41,136 nt of DNA from Schlegelella_A sp038241255 (GTDB lineage Bacteria > Pseudomonadota > Gammaproteobacteria > Burkholderiales > Burkholderiaceae_C). Below, in pieces: positions 22,947-33,059 of the stretch; the first letter of the stretch is position 1; each line of letters starts with the position of its first letter. A model generated the notes under the pieces. The model ran no database searches and had not been told where the DNA came from. It was given only the letters and a program-made list of their open reading frames with translations. A program made the translations under genes and the position numbers. Location of the stretch: the NCBI GenBank assembly GCA_038241255.1, contig JBBRFW010000023.1, positions 1-41,136 on the forward strand, given 5' to 3'.

Positions 22947-24035
22947 TCAGGCCGCGCGGCGCTGCGACGCTGCGCCGAGCAGCTCGCACACCGCCTGCGT
23001 CACCTGGTCGGTCGTCGCCGTGCCGCCGAGGTCGCGCGTGTGCAGCGCCGGGTTCGCGGTGACCTGCTCTATCGCCGCCATCACGCGCGCGGCTGCATCG
23101 GCCTCGCCGAGATGCTCGAGCAGCATCACGACCGACCAGAACGTGCCGACCGGATTCGCGAGGCCCTGGCCCATGATGTCGAAGGCCGACCCGTGGATCG
23201 GCTCGAACATCGACGGGTAGCGGCGCTCGGGATCGATGTTGCCGGTGGGCGCGATGCCGAGGCTGCCGGCGAGCGCCGCGGCGAGGTCGCTCAGGATGTC
23301 GGCGTGCAGGTTGGTCGCGACCAGCGTGTCGAGCGTCGACGGCCGATTGACCATGCGCGCGGTGCACGCGTCGACGAGCTCCTTGTCCCACGCGACGTCG
23401 GGGAACTCCTTCGCGATCTGGACCGCGATCTCGTCCCACATCACCATCGCATGGCGCTGCGCGTTGCTCTTGGTGACGACGGTGAGGAGCTTCCTGGGCC
23501 GCGAGCGCGCCAGGCCGAACGCGAACCGCATGATCCGCTCGACGCCGGCGCGGGTCATCATCGAGACGTCGGTCGCGGCCTCGATCGGATGGCCCTGATG
23601 CACGCGGCCGCCGACGCCGCTGTACTCGCCCTCGGAGTTCTCGCGCACGATGACCCAGTCTAGGTCGGTCGGGCCGCAGCGCTTCAGCGGCGCATCGATG
23701 CCAGGCAGGATCCGCGTCGGCCGCACGTTGGCGTACTGGTCGAAGCCCTGGCAGATCTTCAGACGCAGGCCCCACAGCGTGACGTGGTCGGGGATGAGCG
23801 GATCGCCGGCCGAGCCGAAGAGGATCGCGTCCTTGTGGCGCAGCGCATCGAGGCCGTCGGCCGGCATCATCGTGCCGTGGGCGCGAAACCAGTCGCCGCC
23901 CCAGCCGAAGCTCTCGAACTCGAAGCGGAAGGCGCTGTCGCCACGGGCGAGCGCCTCCATCACGCGCTGCCCGGCCGGGATCACTTCCTTGCCGATGCCG
24001 TCGCCGGGAATGGTGGCGATGCGATAGGTCTTCAT
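22947..24035 (-). CDS. ttuC: Tartrate / D-malate dehydrogenase family enzyme
   Basis: This 362-residue enzyme belongs to the isocitrate/isopropylmalate dehydrogenase family and is most like tartrate dehydrogenase TtuC (also D-malate dehydrogenase activity). It starts with YRIATIPGDGIGKEVIPAGQ. The substrate loop has RENSEGEYSGVGGR, the catalytic Lys is in TVVTKSNA, metal ligands are in TNLHADILSDLAA, and GSAFDIMGQGLANP is the cofactor loop. Reaction: NAD-dependent oxidation, with decarboxylation, of a 2-hydroxy dicarboxylic acid. The close relation between tartrate and malate enzymes means the exact substrate is open. It probably works with the Bug receptor on the same strand. Confidence 0.9.
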   Translation of the reverse strand: MKTYRIATIPGDGIGKEVIPAGQRVMEALARGDSAFRFEFESFGWGGDWFRAHGTMMPADGLDALRHKDAILFGSAGDPLIPDHVTLWGLRLKICQGFDQYANVRPTRILPGIDAPLKRCGPTDLDWVIVRENSEGEYSGVGGRVHQGHPIEAATDVSMMTRAGVERIMRFAFGLARSRPRKLLTVVTKSNAQRHAMVMWDEIAVQIAKEFPDVAWDKELVDACTARMVNRPSTLDTLVATNLHADILSDLAAALAGSLGIAPTGNIDPERRYPSMFEPIHGSAFDIMGQGLANPVGTFWSVVMLLEHLGEADAAARVMAAIEQVTANPALHTRDLGGTATTDQVTQAVCELLGAASQRRAA

Positions 24036-24153
24036 GGCGGTCTCCGACGCGTTTGATTGAGCGGTTCGTCGGGAGTCTACGGGCGCAGGCCCGGCACGCC
24101 GATGCCGGCGCGTCATCGCCGAGAATGGCGATGTTTCCGGTGTGCGCCGCCAC

Positions 24154-26862
24154 ATGTCCGTCACGAATTCCAGGCTCGACCCCGAGCGCGCCGTCGCGCA
24201 GGTCCGGCGCGCGCGCGGGCGGACGCGCGGCCGATCGTGGCCGGTGCTGACGGTCTTCGCCTGCATCGTCGCGCTCCAGATCGGCGTGGCGGTGGTCAGC
24301 ATCGACGTCATGTCCGCGGTCCGCGCATACGTCACCGGCGAGAGCCTGTACTCGAAGGGGCAGAAGGACGCCCACATCCGCCTGATCGACTACGCCGATC
24401 TCCACCGCGACGAGGACTATCAGGGGTTCCTGCGCGCCCTCGCGTTTCCGATCGGCGACCGGATGGCGCGCGAGGCGATGCAGAGCCCGGTGCTGCGCGC
24501 CGACGATGCCCTGCGCGGTCTGGTCGCGGGCGGCACCGATGCGGGCGACGTGCCCGGCGTGATCCGGCTCTTCCGCTGGTTCCACACGACGCCGCTGATG
24601 GCCGATGCCATCGCGACCTGGACCGAGGGTGACCTGGTCGTCGAGAAGATCCGCCTGATCGGCGAGCAGGCGCATCGTCACGTGGTCGTCGGCGATCTCG
24701 ACGCACCCGAAGTCACCGGTCTTCGGCTGCAGGCTCAGCGCCTCAACAACGAGCTGACGCCGCTCGAGGTGCGCTTCGCGGCACAGCTCGCGGAAGGCGC
24801 GCGCCGGACCCAGCGGCTTCTCCTCGCGCTCAACCTGGCGCTCGGGCTGCTCCTCGGCCTCAGCGGACTGGTCTTCGTGCGCCACAGTGCCCGCGTCCAG
24901 GCCGCCACCGAGGACGAGCTGAACCTGCGGCGCGAGTCGCTTCAGCGCCTGCTCGACTCGGCTGCGGAGGGCCTCTACGGCATGGACACGCGCGGCCGCT
25001 GCACGTTCATCAACCGGTCGGCGCTGAAGATGCTCGGCTACGCGAAGGAGTCGGAGCTGCTCGGGCGCGAGATGCTCGGCCTGATCCATCCGGCGCAGGT
25101 CGACGGCGGAGCCGGCGGGGCCGACGCTTCCGCGCGCGACGCGGAGCAGGTGTCGGGCGAGGTCCACGTCGTCGACGCCGTGTTCCGGCGCCGCGACGGC
25201 TCGTCGATTCCGGTCGAGTACTGGATCCATCCGATGCTGAAGGACGGCAAGCTCGACGGCGCCGTCGCCACCTTCGTCGACATCAGCGAGCGCGTGAACA
25301 TGCAGGCCGCGCTGCGCCAGGGCGAGGTGCGCATCGCGGGCCTGGTCGACGCGGTCAACGACGGCGTCATGACCATCGACGCCGACCAGCGCGTCGTCCA
25401 GTTCAACCGCGCTGCCGAGCGGCTGTTCGCCGTGCCCGCGTCCGATGCGATCGGCAGCGACGTCGAGCGCTTCTTCCCGCGGCCGGCGCGTCATCAGCTC
25501 GGCGCCGCGACCTCCGGGCTGCAGTTCGGCGGGGCCGACACGGGCGAGCTGCTCGAGCTCTTCGGCAAGCGCGCCGACGGGCAGGAGTTTCCGGTCGAGG
25601 CGTCGCTGTCGCGCCTGACGACCGAGCGCGGCACCCTGGTCACCGCCGTGATCCGCGACGTCGCCGGCCTGAACGCGGCGCGCACCGAGCGGCGTGCCCG
25701 CGAAGCATTGGAGGCGAGCAGCCGCGCCAAGACCGAGTTCCTGTCGCGCATGAGCCATGAGCTGCGCACGCCGCTCAACGCGGTGCTCGGCTTCTCGCAG
25801 CTGCTGCGCCTCGACCGCGCGGAGCCGCCGTCGCTGCAGCAGCTCGAGCGGATCCAGCACATCGAGAACGCCGGCGCGCATCTGCTCGCGCTCGTCAACG
25901 ACGTGCTCGATCTCTCGCGCGTCGAGTCTGGCCAGATGACGGCCACGCTCGAGCCGGTCGACGTCCGCTCGGCCGCGGAGGATGCGATCTCGATGGTCCT
26001 GCCGCTCGCGCAGGCCAGCGGCATCGCGATCCGGGTCGACGGCCTCGAAGGCGATCTCGTGCCGCAGGATCCGGACGACGCCGGCGAGATCTTCGTCGTC
26101 GCCGATCGGGTCCGGCTGCGCCAGGTGCTCGTCAATCTGCTCAGCAACGCCGTCAAGTACAACCGGCCGCAAGGCGAGGTGCGGGTGCAGTGGCAGGTCT
26201 CGTCCGACCGCTGCGAGCTGCGCATCACCGACGACGGCTACGGCATGGCGCCAGAGAAGCTCGAGCGGCTGTTCGAGCCTTTCAACCGGCTCGGCGCCGA
26301 GAACTCGAAGATCGAGGGCACCGGCATCGGTCTCGTGCTCTCGCGTCGCCTGGTCGAGCTGATGCGCGGCGAGCTCAGGATCGACAGCGCCATCGACCGC
26401 GGCACGATGGCCTCGCTGACGCTGGAACGCTCCGACGAGGTGCCCGCGGGCCTCGGCGGCTTCGCGCCGCCCAGCCAGCACGGCGACCTCGACGAGACGA
26501 TGCGCGTCCTCTACGCCGAGGACAACGAGGTCAACGTCGAGATCGTGCGCCAGGTCGTCAAGCTGCGTCCGTCGGTCGCCTTCGACGTCGCCGAGAACGG
26601 CGCGATCGCCTTTCACAAGGCGCGCCGCGACCAGCCGCACCTGATGCTGGTCGACATGAACCTCGGCGACATGACGGGCATCGAGCTCGCGCACGCGCTG
26701 CGCTCCGATCCGTCGACCGCCGCAATCCGTCTGGTCGCGCTCTCGGCCGATGCGTTGCCCGAGCAGATCGAGCTCGCGCTCGCCAACGGCTTCGAGGACT
26801 ACCTCACCAAGCCGATCGACTTCCGCGATCTGCTGAACGTGCTCGACGGCCGACGCGATTGA
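24154..26862 (+). CDS. Hybrid sensor histidine kinase
   Basis: This hybrid kinase of about 902 residues has two membrane spans (about 30-50 and 222-242) around a 170-residue sensory part with no recognised ligand fold. Two PAS-like domains follow (about 262-380 and 392-505). The HisKA domain carries phospho-His535 in SRMSHELRTPLN, and the ATPase domain carries NLLSNAVKYN (661-670), DDGYGM and GTGIGLVLS. The C-terminal receiver domain has phospho-acceptor Asp834 and Lys886. No response regulator with an output domain lies nearby, so this is an orphan kinase, perhaps signalling through a phosphotransfer protein elsewhere. A GTG at 24142 is an alternative start. Confidence 0.92.
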   Translation: MSVTNSRLDPERAVAQVRRARGRTRGRSWPVLTVFACIVALQIGVAVVSIDVMSAVRAYVTGESLYSKGQKDAHIRLIDYADLHRDEDYQGFLRALAFPIGDRMAREAMQSPVLRADDALRGLVAGGTDAGDVPGVIRLFRWFHTTPLMADAIATWTEGDLVVEKIRLIGEQAHRHVVVGDLDAPEVTGLRLQAQRLNNELTPLEVRFAAQLAEGARRTQRLLLALNLALGLLLGLSGLVFVRHSARVQAATEDELNLRRESLQRLLDSAAEGLYGMDTRGRCTFINRSALKMLGYAKESELLGREMLGLIHPAQVDGGAGGADASARDAEQVSGEVHVVDAVFRRRDGSSIPVEYWIHPMLKDGKLDGAVATFVDISERVNMQAALRQGEVRIAGLVDAVNDGVMTIDADQRVVQFNRAAERLFAVPASDAIGSDVERFFPRPARHQLGAATSGLQFGGADTGELLELFGKRADGQEFPVEASLSRLTTERGTLVTAVIRDVAGLNAARTERRAREALEASSRAKTEFLSRMSHELRTPLNAVLGFSQLLRLDRAEPPSLQQLERIQHIENAGAHLLALVNDVLDLSRVESGQMTATLEPVDVRSAAEDAISMVLPLAQASGIAIRVDGLEGDLVPQDPDDAGEIFVVADRVRLRQVLVNLLSNAVKYNRPQGEVRVQWQVSSDRCELRITDDGYGMAPEKLERLFEPFNRLGAENSKIEGTGIGLVLSRRLVELMRGELRIDSAIDRGTMASLTLERSDEVPAGLGGFAPPSQHGDLDETMRVLYAEDNEVNVEIVRQVVKLRPSVAFDVAENGAIAFHKARRDQPHLMLVDMNLGDMTGIELAHALRSDPSTAAIRLVALSADALPEQIELALANGFEDYLTKPIDFRDLLNVLDGRRD

Positions 26863-26975
26863 CGGCGCTGTCGTTTCCGCGACACCGATGCGCGCGACCG
26901 ACACATCGCCGTCACGCGTTGGCTCAAAAATGCCGGTCACTCGTAGAATCGTTCACACACGACACGGAGACCTGA

Positions 26976-27782
26976 ATGACCCGACCGTTTCAGCGGACCG
27001 GTGAGCTGAAGTCCCTGTCGAGCTATCCGCGCTGGCTCCAGCAGGTCGTCGCGAGCACCTCGCGCGACAAGGCGAGGGTCGCCCATCACGAGTTCTTCAC
27101 GCTGCTGCGCGACGCGCGCCTGCCGAAGGTCGCGATGCGCAAGTTCCTGATCGGCGCGTGGCCGACGATCGAGCAGTTTCCCCAGTTCATGGCGATGAAC
27201 CTGAAGAAGCTCAGCGTCGGCGACGGTCCCGGCCAGGACATGGCGCGCCGCTACCTGATCCACAACATCCGCGTCGAGCAGAAGCATGCCGAGCACTGGG
27301 TCGACTGGGCGAGTTCTGTCGATCTCGGCGTCGACGACCTGAGGAACGGCGACGACATCGAGGGGCTGTCCGCCCTCGCGCACTGGTGCTGGTACGTGTG
27401 CGACCGGGCCAGCCTGCCGGTTGCCATCGCGGCGACCAACTACGCGGTCGAGGGCGTCACTGGCGAGTGGTCGTGCCTGGTCTGCTCGAAGTCGACGTAT
27501 GCCGATTCCCTGCCCGACGATGTGCGCGGCCCGGCGACGCGGTGGCTGCGCCTGCACGCCGAGTACGACGACACGCATCCCTGGGAAGCGCTCGAGATCG
27601 TCGCCACGCTGCTCGGCGAGACGCCCGACGCGACCGAGGTCGAGGCCGTGCGTCGTGCGATCCGCTCGACCTACGTCTACTTCGAGATGGGCCTCGATCA
27701 AGCTCTCGCCGAGATGCTGCACGGCAGCTTCGACGAGACTGCCTCGAACGCGTCGACGCTCGGGGCGCTGGACGCCGCCTAG
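26976..27782 (+). CDS. TenA/PqqC-fold protein (heme-oxygenase-like)
   Basis: This 268-residue protein matches the TENA/THI-4, PqqC-like all-helical superfamily, with helices such as FLIGAWPTIEQFPQFMAMNL, RVEQKHAEHWVDWA and LHAEYDDTHPWEALEIV. The His and Glu residues in these helices resemble metal ligands of heme-oxygenase-like diiron enzymes. The substrate is unknown; thiamin salvage or cofactor synthesis genes are not nearby. A GGAG ribosome site lies seven bases before the ATG. A small membrane protein gene follows 33 bases later and may be co-transcribed. Confidence 0.8.
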   Translation: MTRPFQRTGELKSLSSYPRWLQQVVASTSRDKARVAHHEFFTLLRDARLPKVAMRKFLIGAWPTIEQFPQFMAMNLKKLSVGDGPGQDMARRYLIHNIRVEQKHAEHWVDWASSVDLGVDDLRNGDDIEGLSALAHWCWYVCDRASLPVAIAATNYAVEGVTGEWSCLVCSKSTYADSLPDDVRGPATRWLRLHAEYDDTHPWEALEIVATLLGETPDATEVEAVRRAIRSTYVYFEMGLDQALAEMLHGSFDETASNASTLGALDAA

Positions 27783-27815
27783 CGGCATCTGCCGAAGACG
27801 GCGCGCCAGCCGGAC

Positions 27816-28229
27816 ATGATCAGCTGGAGACTGAGGACCAAGCTCTTCGTCGAGCGCTTCTGGCAGCCGACGAGCGCCTGCATGACCTGCATGCCGGGAA
27901 GCCTCGGCAACGTCTTCAGCAGCGTGCACTGGGCGATCGCCCTGCAGACCGGCCTGGCGACCGGCCTGCTGGCTCTGCTCCTGAGCTTCACGCCGGTGGC
28001 GCGGCTGTACCGCAACCGCTGGAGCAACGCTCTCGTGGTGGGCTCGCTGACGGCCCTCGGTGACGCCTACTCGCACCCGGGCAACTACGGTTTCCTGCAC
28101 GCCGAGGCGTTGCTCACCGGCGCGGTGTCGGCCGCGCTCTCGGTGGCGGCGTCGTTCGTGTTCGAGGACCGGGCGCGCCGGCTGCGTGCGGTCTGGGCCG
28201 GTCTCCGGCGGCGGCGCGCGCTGCCCTGA
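27816..28229 (+). CDS. Small integral membrane protein
   Basis: This 137-residue protein has three likely membrane spans: VHWAIALQTGLATGLLALLL, the segment near NALVVGSLTALGDAY, and AEALLTGAVSAALSVAASFV. Two Cys sit near the start (ACMTCMPG), and a basic tail (RLRAVWAGLRRRRALP) probably lies in the cytoplasm. No family is recognised. It follows the TenA-like gene closely, so they may form an operon. Confidence 0.72.
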   Translation: MISWRLRTKLFVERFWQPTSACMTCMPGSLGNVFSSVHWAIALQTGLATGLLALLLSFTPVARLYRNRWSNALVVGSLTALGDAYSHPGNYGFLHAEALLTGAVSAALSVAASFVFEDRARRLRAVWAGLRRRRALP

Positions 28230-28244
28230 GAGGCGCCGCCGCGG

Positions 28245-28964
28245 TCAGAGCTCGGAAACGCTCGTGTCGAGCGGCGTCAGTGCCGTCGTCCGGCGCGTCG
28301 CCGACGGCGCCGGGTCGGCTTCGAGATCGTCCTTGCCGAACGTGCCGAAGTAGATCGGCGCGCGGCCCGCGGACGCGTCGAGCCAGTCGTCGAAGTCTTC
28401 CTCGGCGAGCAGCACCGGCGTGCGTTTCTCAGTCGGCTCGCCCTTGTCGTTGGTGCGGCGGTCGAAGCGGTTCAGGAGCGGATGCAGGTCGCAGTTGATC
28501 GTCAGCATCGCGAAGCTGAGGATCTCCTTGCCCTGCTCGTCGACCCAGCGGTCCCACAGGCCGGCGATGCTGAGCGGCGAGCGGTCGCTGCGCCGGACGC
28601 GCCAGCGCTCGGCGTGGCCGCTGTCGTCGGCGTCGTACGGCACATAGAGGCACTGCGCCGGAACGATGCACCACTGGCGCAGCGCGTACGCGTTCTTGAA
28701 CGAGGGGCGCGTCGCGGCGGTTTCGCTGCGCGCGTTCACCGCCGCGGCCGAGATCCGTGGTGACTTCGCGCTTGCCGGGATCATGCCGAAGCGCGCGACG
28801 ACCGCCTGGCGCTGCGCCGCGGCGCCGAGGCCGAAGCGGCGGATGATGGGAGCGTGATCGCCGCGGGCGACGTCGCTGCTCCAGTCGTCGTCGAGCACCA
28901 GGCCCCAGTCGCGTTCGAGCTCGGAGGCGGTGGGCGCAAGAAAATTGCTGCTCATCTGCGTCAC
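28245..28964 (-). CDS. SRAP (YedK-like) protein lacking the catalytic cysteine
   Basis: This 239-residue protein aligns by eye with the SRAP family (YedK/HMCES), which protects abasic sites by a covalent DNA-protein link through Cys2. Shared segments include VVARFGMIPA, AAAVNARSET with the conserved Asn, the core strand CIVPAQCLYVPY, and AMLTINCD leading to RTPVLL. The catalytic Cys2 is missing: the family's M-C-G-R-F start corresponds here to M-S-S-N-F. The Glu of F-Y-E-W is replaced by Val, and the active-site His before the M-P-V-I-L element is not evident. The ATG at 28955 may be the real start. A known degenerate clade or loss of function are both possible. Confidence 0.82.
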   Translation of the reverse strand: MTQMSSNFLAPTASELERDWGLVLDDDWSSDVARGDHAPIIRRFGLGAAAQRQAVVARFGMIPASAKSPRISAAAVNARSETAATRPSFKNAYALRQWCIVPAQCLYVPYDADDSGHAERWRVRRSDRSPLSIAGLWDRWVDEQGKEILSFAMLTINCDLHPLLNRFDRRTNDKGEPTEKRTPVLLAEEDFDDWLDASAGRAPIYFGTFGKDDLEADPAPSATRRTTALTPLDTSVSEL

Positions 28965-29063
28965 TGTAGCGCCGGAGGCGCCGCAGCGGGCGCAGGGTCG
29001 TGCGCGATTCGAGTGAAATGCGCCACGGCGGCCGCCTGCCCGCGCTCCGGCATGGCAGCCGTT

Positions 29064-29924
29064 CTAGACGGCGACGGGCGCCTTGATGGCCGCGTGGTGC
29101 CGGTAGTCGTGCATCACGAAGTCCTCGAGCGCGTACTCGAAGATCGACGCCGGCCGGCGCGCGATCTCGAGCTGCGGATACGGGAACGGCGTGCGCGCGA
29201 GCTGCAGCTCGACCTGCTCGGCGTGGTTGGAATAGATGTGGCAATCGCCGCCGGTCCAGACGAAGTCGCCGACGTCGAGGTCGCACTGCTGCGCGAGCAT
29301 CAGCGTGAGCAGCGCGTAGCTCGCGATGTTGAACGGCACGCCGAGGAAGATGTCGGCGCTGCGCTGGTAGAGCTGGCAGCTGAGCTTCGCGCGTCGGCCG
29401 TCGGCGGCGGGCGCGACATAGAACTGGAAGAGCGCGTGGCACGGCAGGAGCGCCATCTCGGGAAGGGAGGCGACGTTCCAGGCGCTGACGATGATCCGGC
29501 GCGAATCGGGGTTGGTCCTGAGCTGCTCGACGACCGCGGCGATCTGGTCGATGTGGCGGCCGTCCGGCGCGGGCCACGAGCGCCATTGCACGCCGTAGAC
29601 CGGGCCGAGATCGCCGTCGGGCCGCGCCCACTCGTCCCAGATCGTGACGCCGCGCTCCTGCAGCCAGCGCGCGTTGCCGTCGCCACGCAGGAACCAGAGC
29701 AGCTCGAGGACGATCGAGCGCAGGTGGACCTTCTTGGTCGTGACCAGCGGAAAGCCTTCGCTCAGGTCGAAGCGCATCTGGTGGCCGAACACGCTCTTCG
29801 TTCCCGTGCCGGTGCGGTCGGCCTTGGCGACGCCGTGGTCGCGCACCTGGCGCAGGAAGTCCTCGTACTGCGTGCGCACCGGGCGCGTGGCGACGACGGG
29901 CAAGGTGGCTTCGGCGAGGTCCAT
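29064..29924 (-). CDS. thyA: Thymidylate synthase
   Basis: ThyA makes dTMP from dUMP with methylene-tetrahydrofolate. The 286-residue protein has the family blocks TGTGTKSVFGHQMRFDL, FPLVTTKKVHLRSIVLELLW, IWDEWA, GPVYGVQWR, the active site LLPCHALFQFYV with Cys162, SCQLYQRSADIFLGVPFNIA and GDCHIYSNH. It ends with AIKAPVAV, as is normal. A four-residue insert in the Cys region (APAADGRR) is seen in many betaproteobacteria. No dihydrofolate reductase gene follows in this window. The OmpA-like lipoprotein gene lies 32 bases upstream on the same strand. Confidence 0.97.
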   Translation of the reverse strand: MDLAEATLPVVATRPVRTQYEDFLRQVRDHGVAKADRTGTGTKSVFGHQMRFDLSEGFPLVTTKKVHLRSIVLELLWFLRGDGNARWLQERGVTIWDEWARPDGDLGPVYGVQWRSWPAPDGRHIDQIAAVVEQLRTNPDSRRIIVSAWNVASLPEMALLPCHALFQFYVAPAADGRRAKLSCQLYQRSADIFLGVPFNIASYALLTLMLAQQCDLDVGDFVWTGGDCHIYSNHAEQVELQLARTPFPYPQLEIARRPASIFEYALEDFVMHDYRHHAAIKAPVAV

Positions 29925-29956
29925 GCGGCGATTATCGACGCGCCCCGCGACGCGGA

Positions 29957-30616
29957 TCAGCCCGGCTCGCGCAGGAAGAGCTCGACGCGGCGGTTCTTCG
30001 CGCGACCGCTCTCGGTGGCGTTGTCGGCGAGCGGCTCGCGGTCGCCGCGGCCGGAGGTCTCGATGCGCGTCGGCGGGATGCCGCGGGCGACGAGGTAGTC
30101 GCGCACGCTTTGCGCGCGATCGACCGAGAGCGGGTTGTTGATCGCTGGCGTGCCGGTGCTGTCGGTGTGGCCGACGATGCTGACGATCGTCGCCGGATCG
30201 CCCGACAGTGACGACGCGAACGGATCGAGCACGGCGCGCAGCTCCGGCTTGATCAGATAGCTGTTGGTGGCGAACGAGATGTCGTTCGGGACGTTGATTT
30301 TGAGCTGGTTGTCGGCCGTGCGCGTGACCTCGACGCCGGTGCCTCGCGTCGCCTGCTCCATCGCGACGCGGCGATCTTCCTGGCGCTTGGACCAGAGGTT
30401 GCCGGCGATCGCGCCGATCGCACCGCCGATGACGGCGCCGGTGCCGGCGCGACCGCCGGTGAGCCCGCCGATCACCGCGCCCGCCGCGGCGCCGCCGCCG
30501 GCGCCGACGGCCGTGCCCCGCTCGCGCGGGCCCATGGTGTCGCAGCCGGTGGTCGCGGCGGCAGCGGCAAGAACGAGGACGATCGTCGTGGTCGTCAGGA
30601 ATCGGGGATGTCGCAT
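29957..30616 (-). CDS. OmpA-family lipoprotein with glycine zipper
   Basis: This 219-residue protein is a lipoprotein: the signal ends in TTGC with Cys25. A glycine-zipper segment follows (VGAGGGAAAGAVIGGLTGGR, then a second, near-identical stretch), and the C-terminal half is an OmpA domain with FATNSYLIKPEL, IVGHTDSTGT and AKNRRVELFL. This combination is that of YiaD-like outer membrane lipoproteins that link to peptidoglycan. The glycine zipper may insert into the membrane or oligomerise. It lies between thyA and the ABC exporter on the same strand, with short gaps. Confidence 0.9.
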   Translation of the reverse strand: MRHPRFLTTTTIVLVLAAAAATTGCDTMGPRERGTAVGAGGGAAAGAVIGGLTGGRAGTGAVIGGAIGAIAGNLWSKRQEDRRVAMEQATRGTGVEVTRTADNQLKINVPNDISFATNSYLIKPELRAVLDPFASSLSGDPATIVSIVGHTDSTGTPAINNPLSVDRAQSVRDYLVARGIPPTRIETSGRGDREPLADNATESGRAKNRRVELFLREPG

Positions 30617-30637
30617 GGTGTGCTCCAGGGTCGATGT

Positions 30638-32452
<1,815 letters not shown>

Positions 32453-32523
32453 GGGGCGAGTGTAGGAGGATGCGAGCCCCAGCAATTAAAGCGTGGGCAA
32501 TGACGGCCTCGGCAATGGGAGCC

Positions 32524-32552
32524 TTGACAATCATTGTCTAGGCATGTATATT
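32524..32552 (+). promoter_or_regulatory. Sigma-70 promoter with embedded MarR operator
   Basis: TTGACA (32524-32529) and TATATT (32547-32552) are 17 bases apart, close to the ideal promoter. A 13-base palindrome, GACAATCATTGTC (32526-32538), overlaps the -35 and spacer. This is a likely operator for the MarR protein encoded just downstream. Transcription would start at or next to the ATG at 32559, so the message may be leaderless. Confidence 0.8.
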
Positions 32553-32558
32553 CCACCC

Positions 32559-33059
32559 ATGTCGCGCACACCTGCCACCCTGAAGACAGCGGCGCTCTTC
32601 TACGAGCCCGCCGGCTACTGCGCCGACGAGAGCGTCGGCTGGCTGATGAAGCGCGCGCTGATCTCGGTGGCGCAGGCCGCCGATCGCCGCCTCGAGCCCA
32701 AGGGCATCACGCATGCGCAATGGGCCGCGCTCTTCATGCTGCAGAGCCGCCGCGCCTCGACGGTGGCCGAACTGGCGCGCGAGACGCAGAGCGATCCGGG
32801 CGCGATGACGCGCCTGCTCGATCGCCTCGAGGCCAAGGGATTCTGCCGACGCCAGCGCTGCACCGACGACCGCCGTGTCGTCAAGGTGGAGCTGACGCCC
32901 GAAGGCGATTTGGCGGCACAGGAGGTGCCGGTGGTGTTGTCGCAGGTGCTCAACGAGCACCTGGCTGGATTCTCGAAGACGGAATGGTCGCAATTGAAAG
33001 ACATGTTGAAGCGGATGGTCGCCAACGGCGGCGCGGTGGAGAAGGGGGGCGACGCATGA
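32559..33059 (+). CDS. MarR-family regulator of the efflux operon
   Basis: This 166-residue MarR-type repressor has the winged helix at about residues 50-120: THAQWAALFMLQSRRASTVA, ELARETQSDPGAMTRLLDRL, and the wing RRQRCTDDRRVVKVELTPEG. It should bind the palindrome in its own promoter and let go when a small aromatic or drug-like ligand binds. The start was chosen because the promoter's -10 lies only six bases upstream; an in-frame start at 32493 would be upstream of the promoter. It overlaps the OMF gene by four bases (ATGA), so all four genes to 37595 probably form one operon. Confidence 0.92.
   Translation: MSRTPATLKTAALFYEPAGYCADESVGWLMKRALISVAQAADRRLEPKGITHAQWAALFMLQSRRASTVAELARETQSDPGAMTRLLDRLEAKGFCRRQRCTDDRRVVKVELTPEGDLAAQEVPVVLSQVLNEHLAGFSKTEWSQLKDMLKRMVANGGAVEKGGDA

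Noticed and set aside
22774..26940. A minus-strand frame of about 1388 codons opposite the hybrid kinase
   Set aside because: It is a by-product of the very high GC codon usage of the kinase gene. Its residues are mostly Arg, Ala, Asp and His with no domain, and it also runs through the real dehydrogenase gene in a wrong frame.
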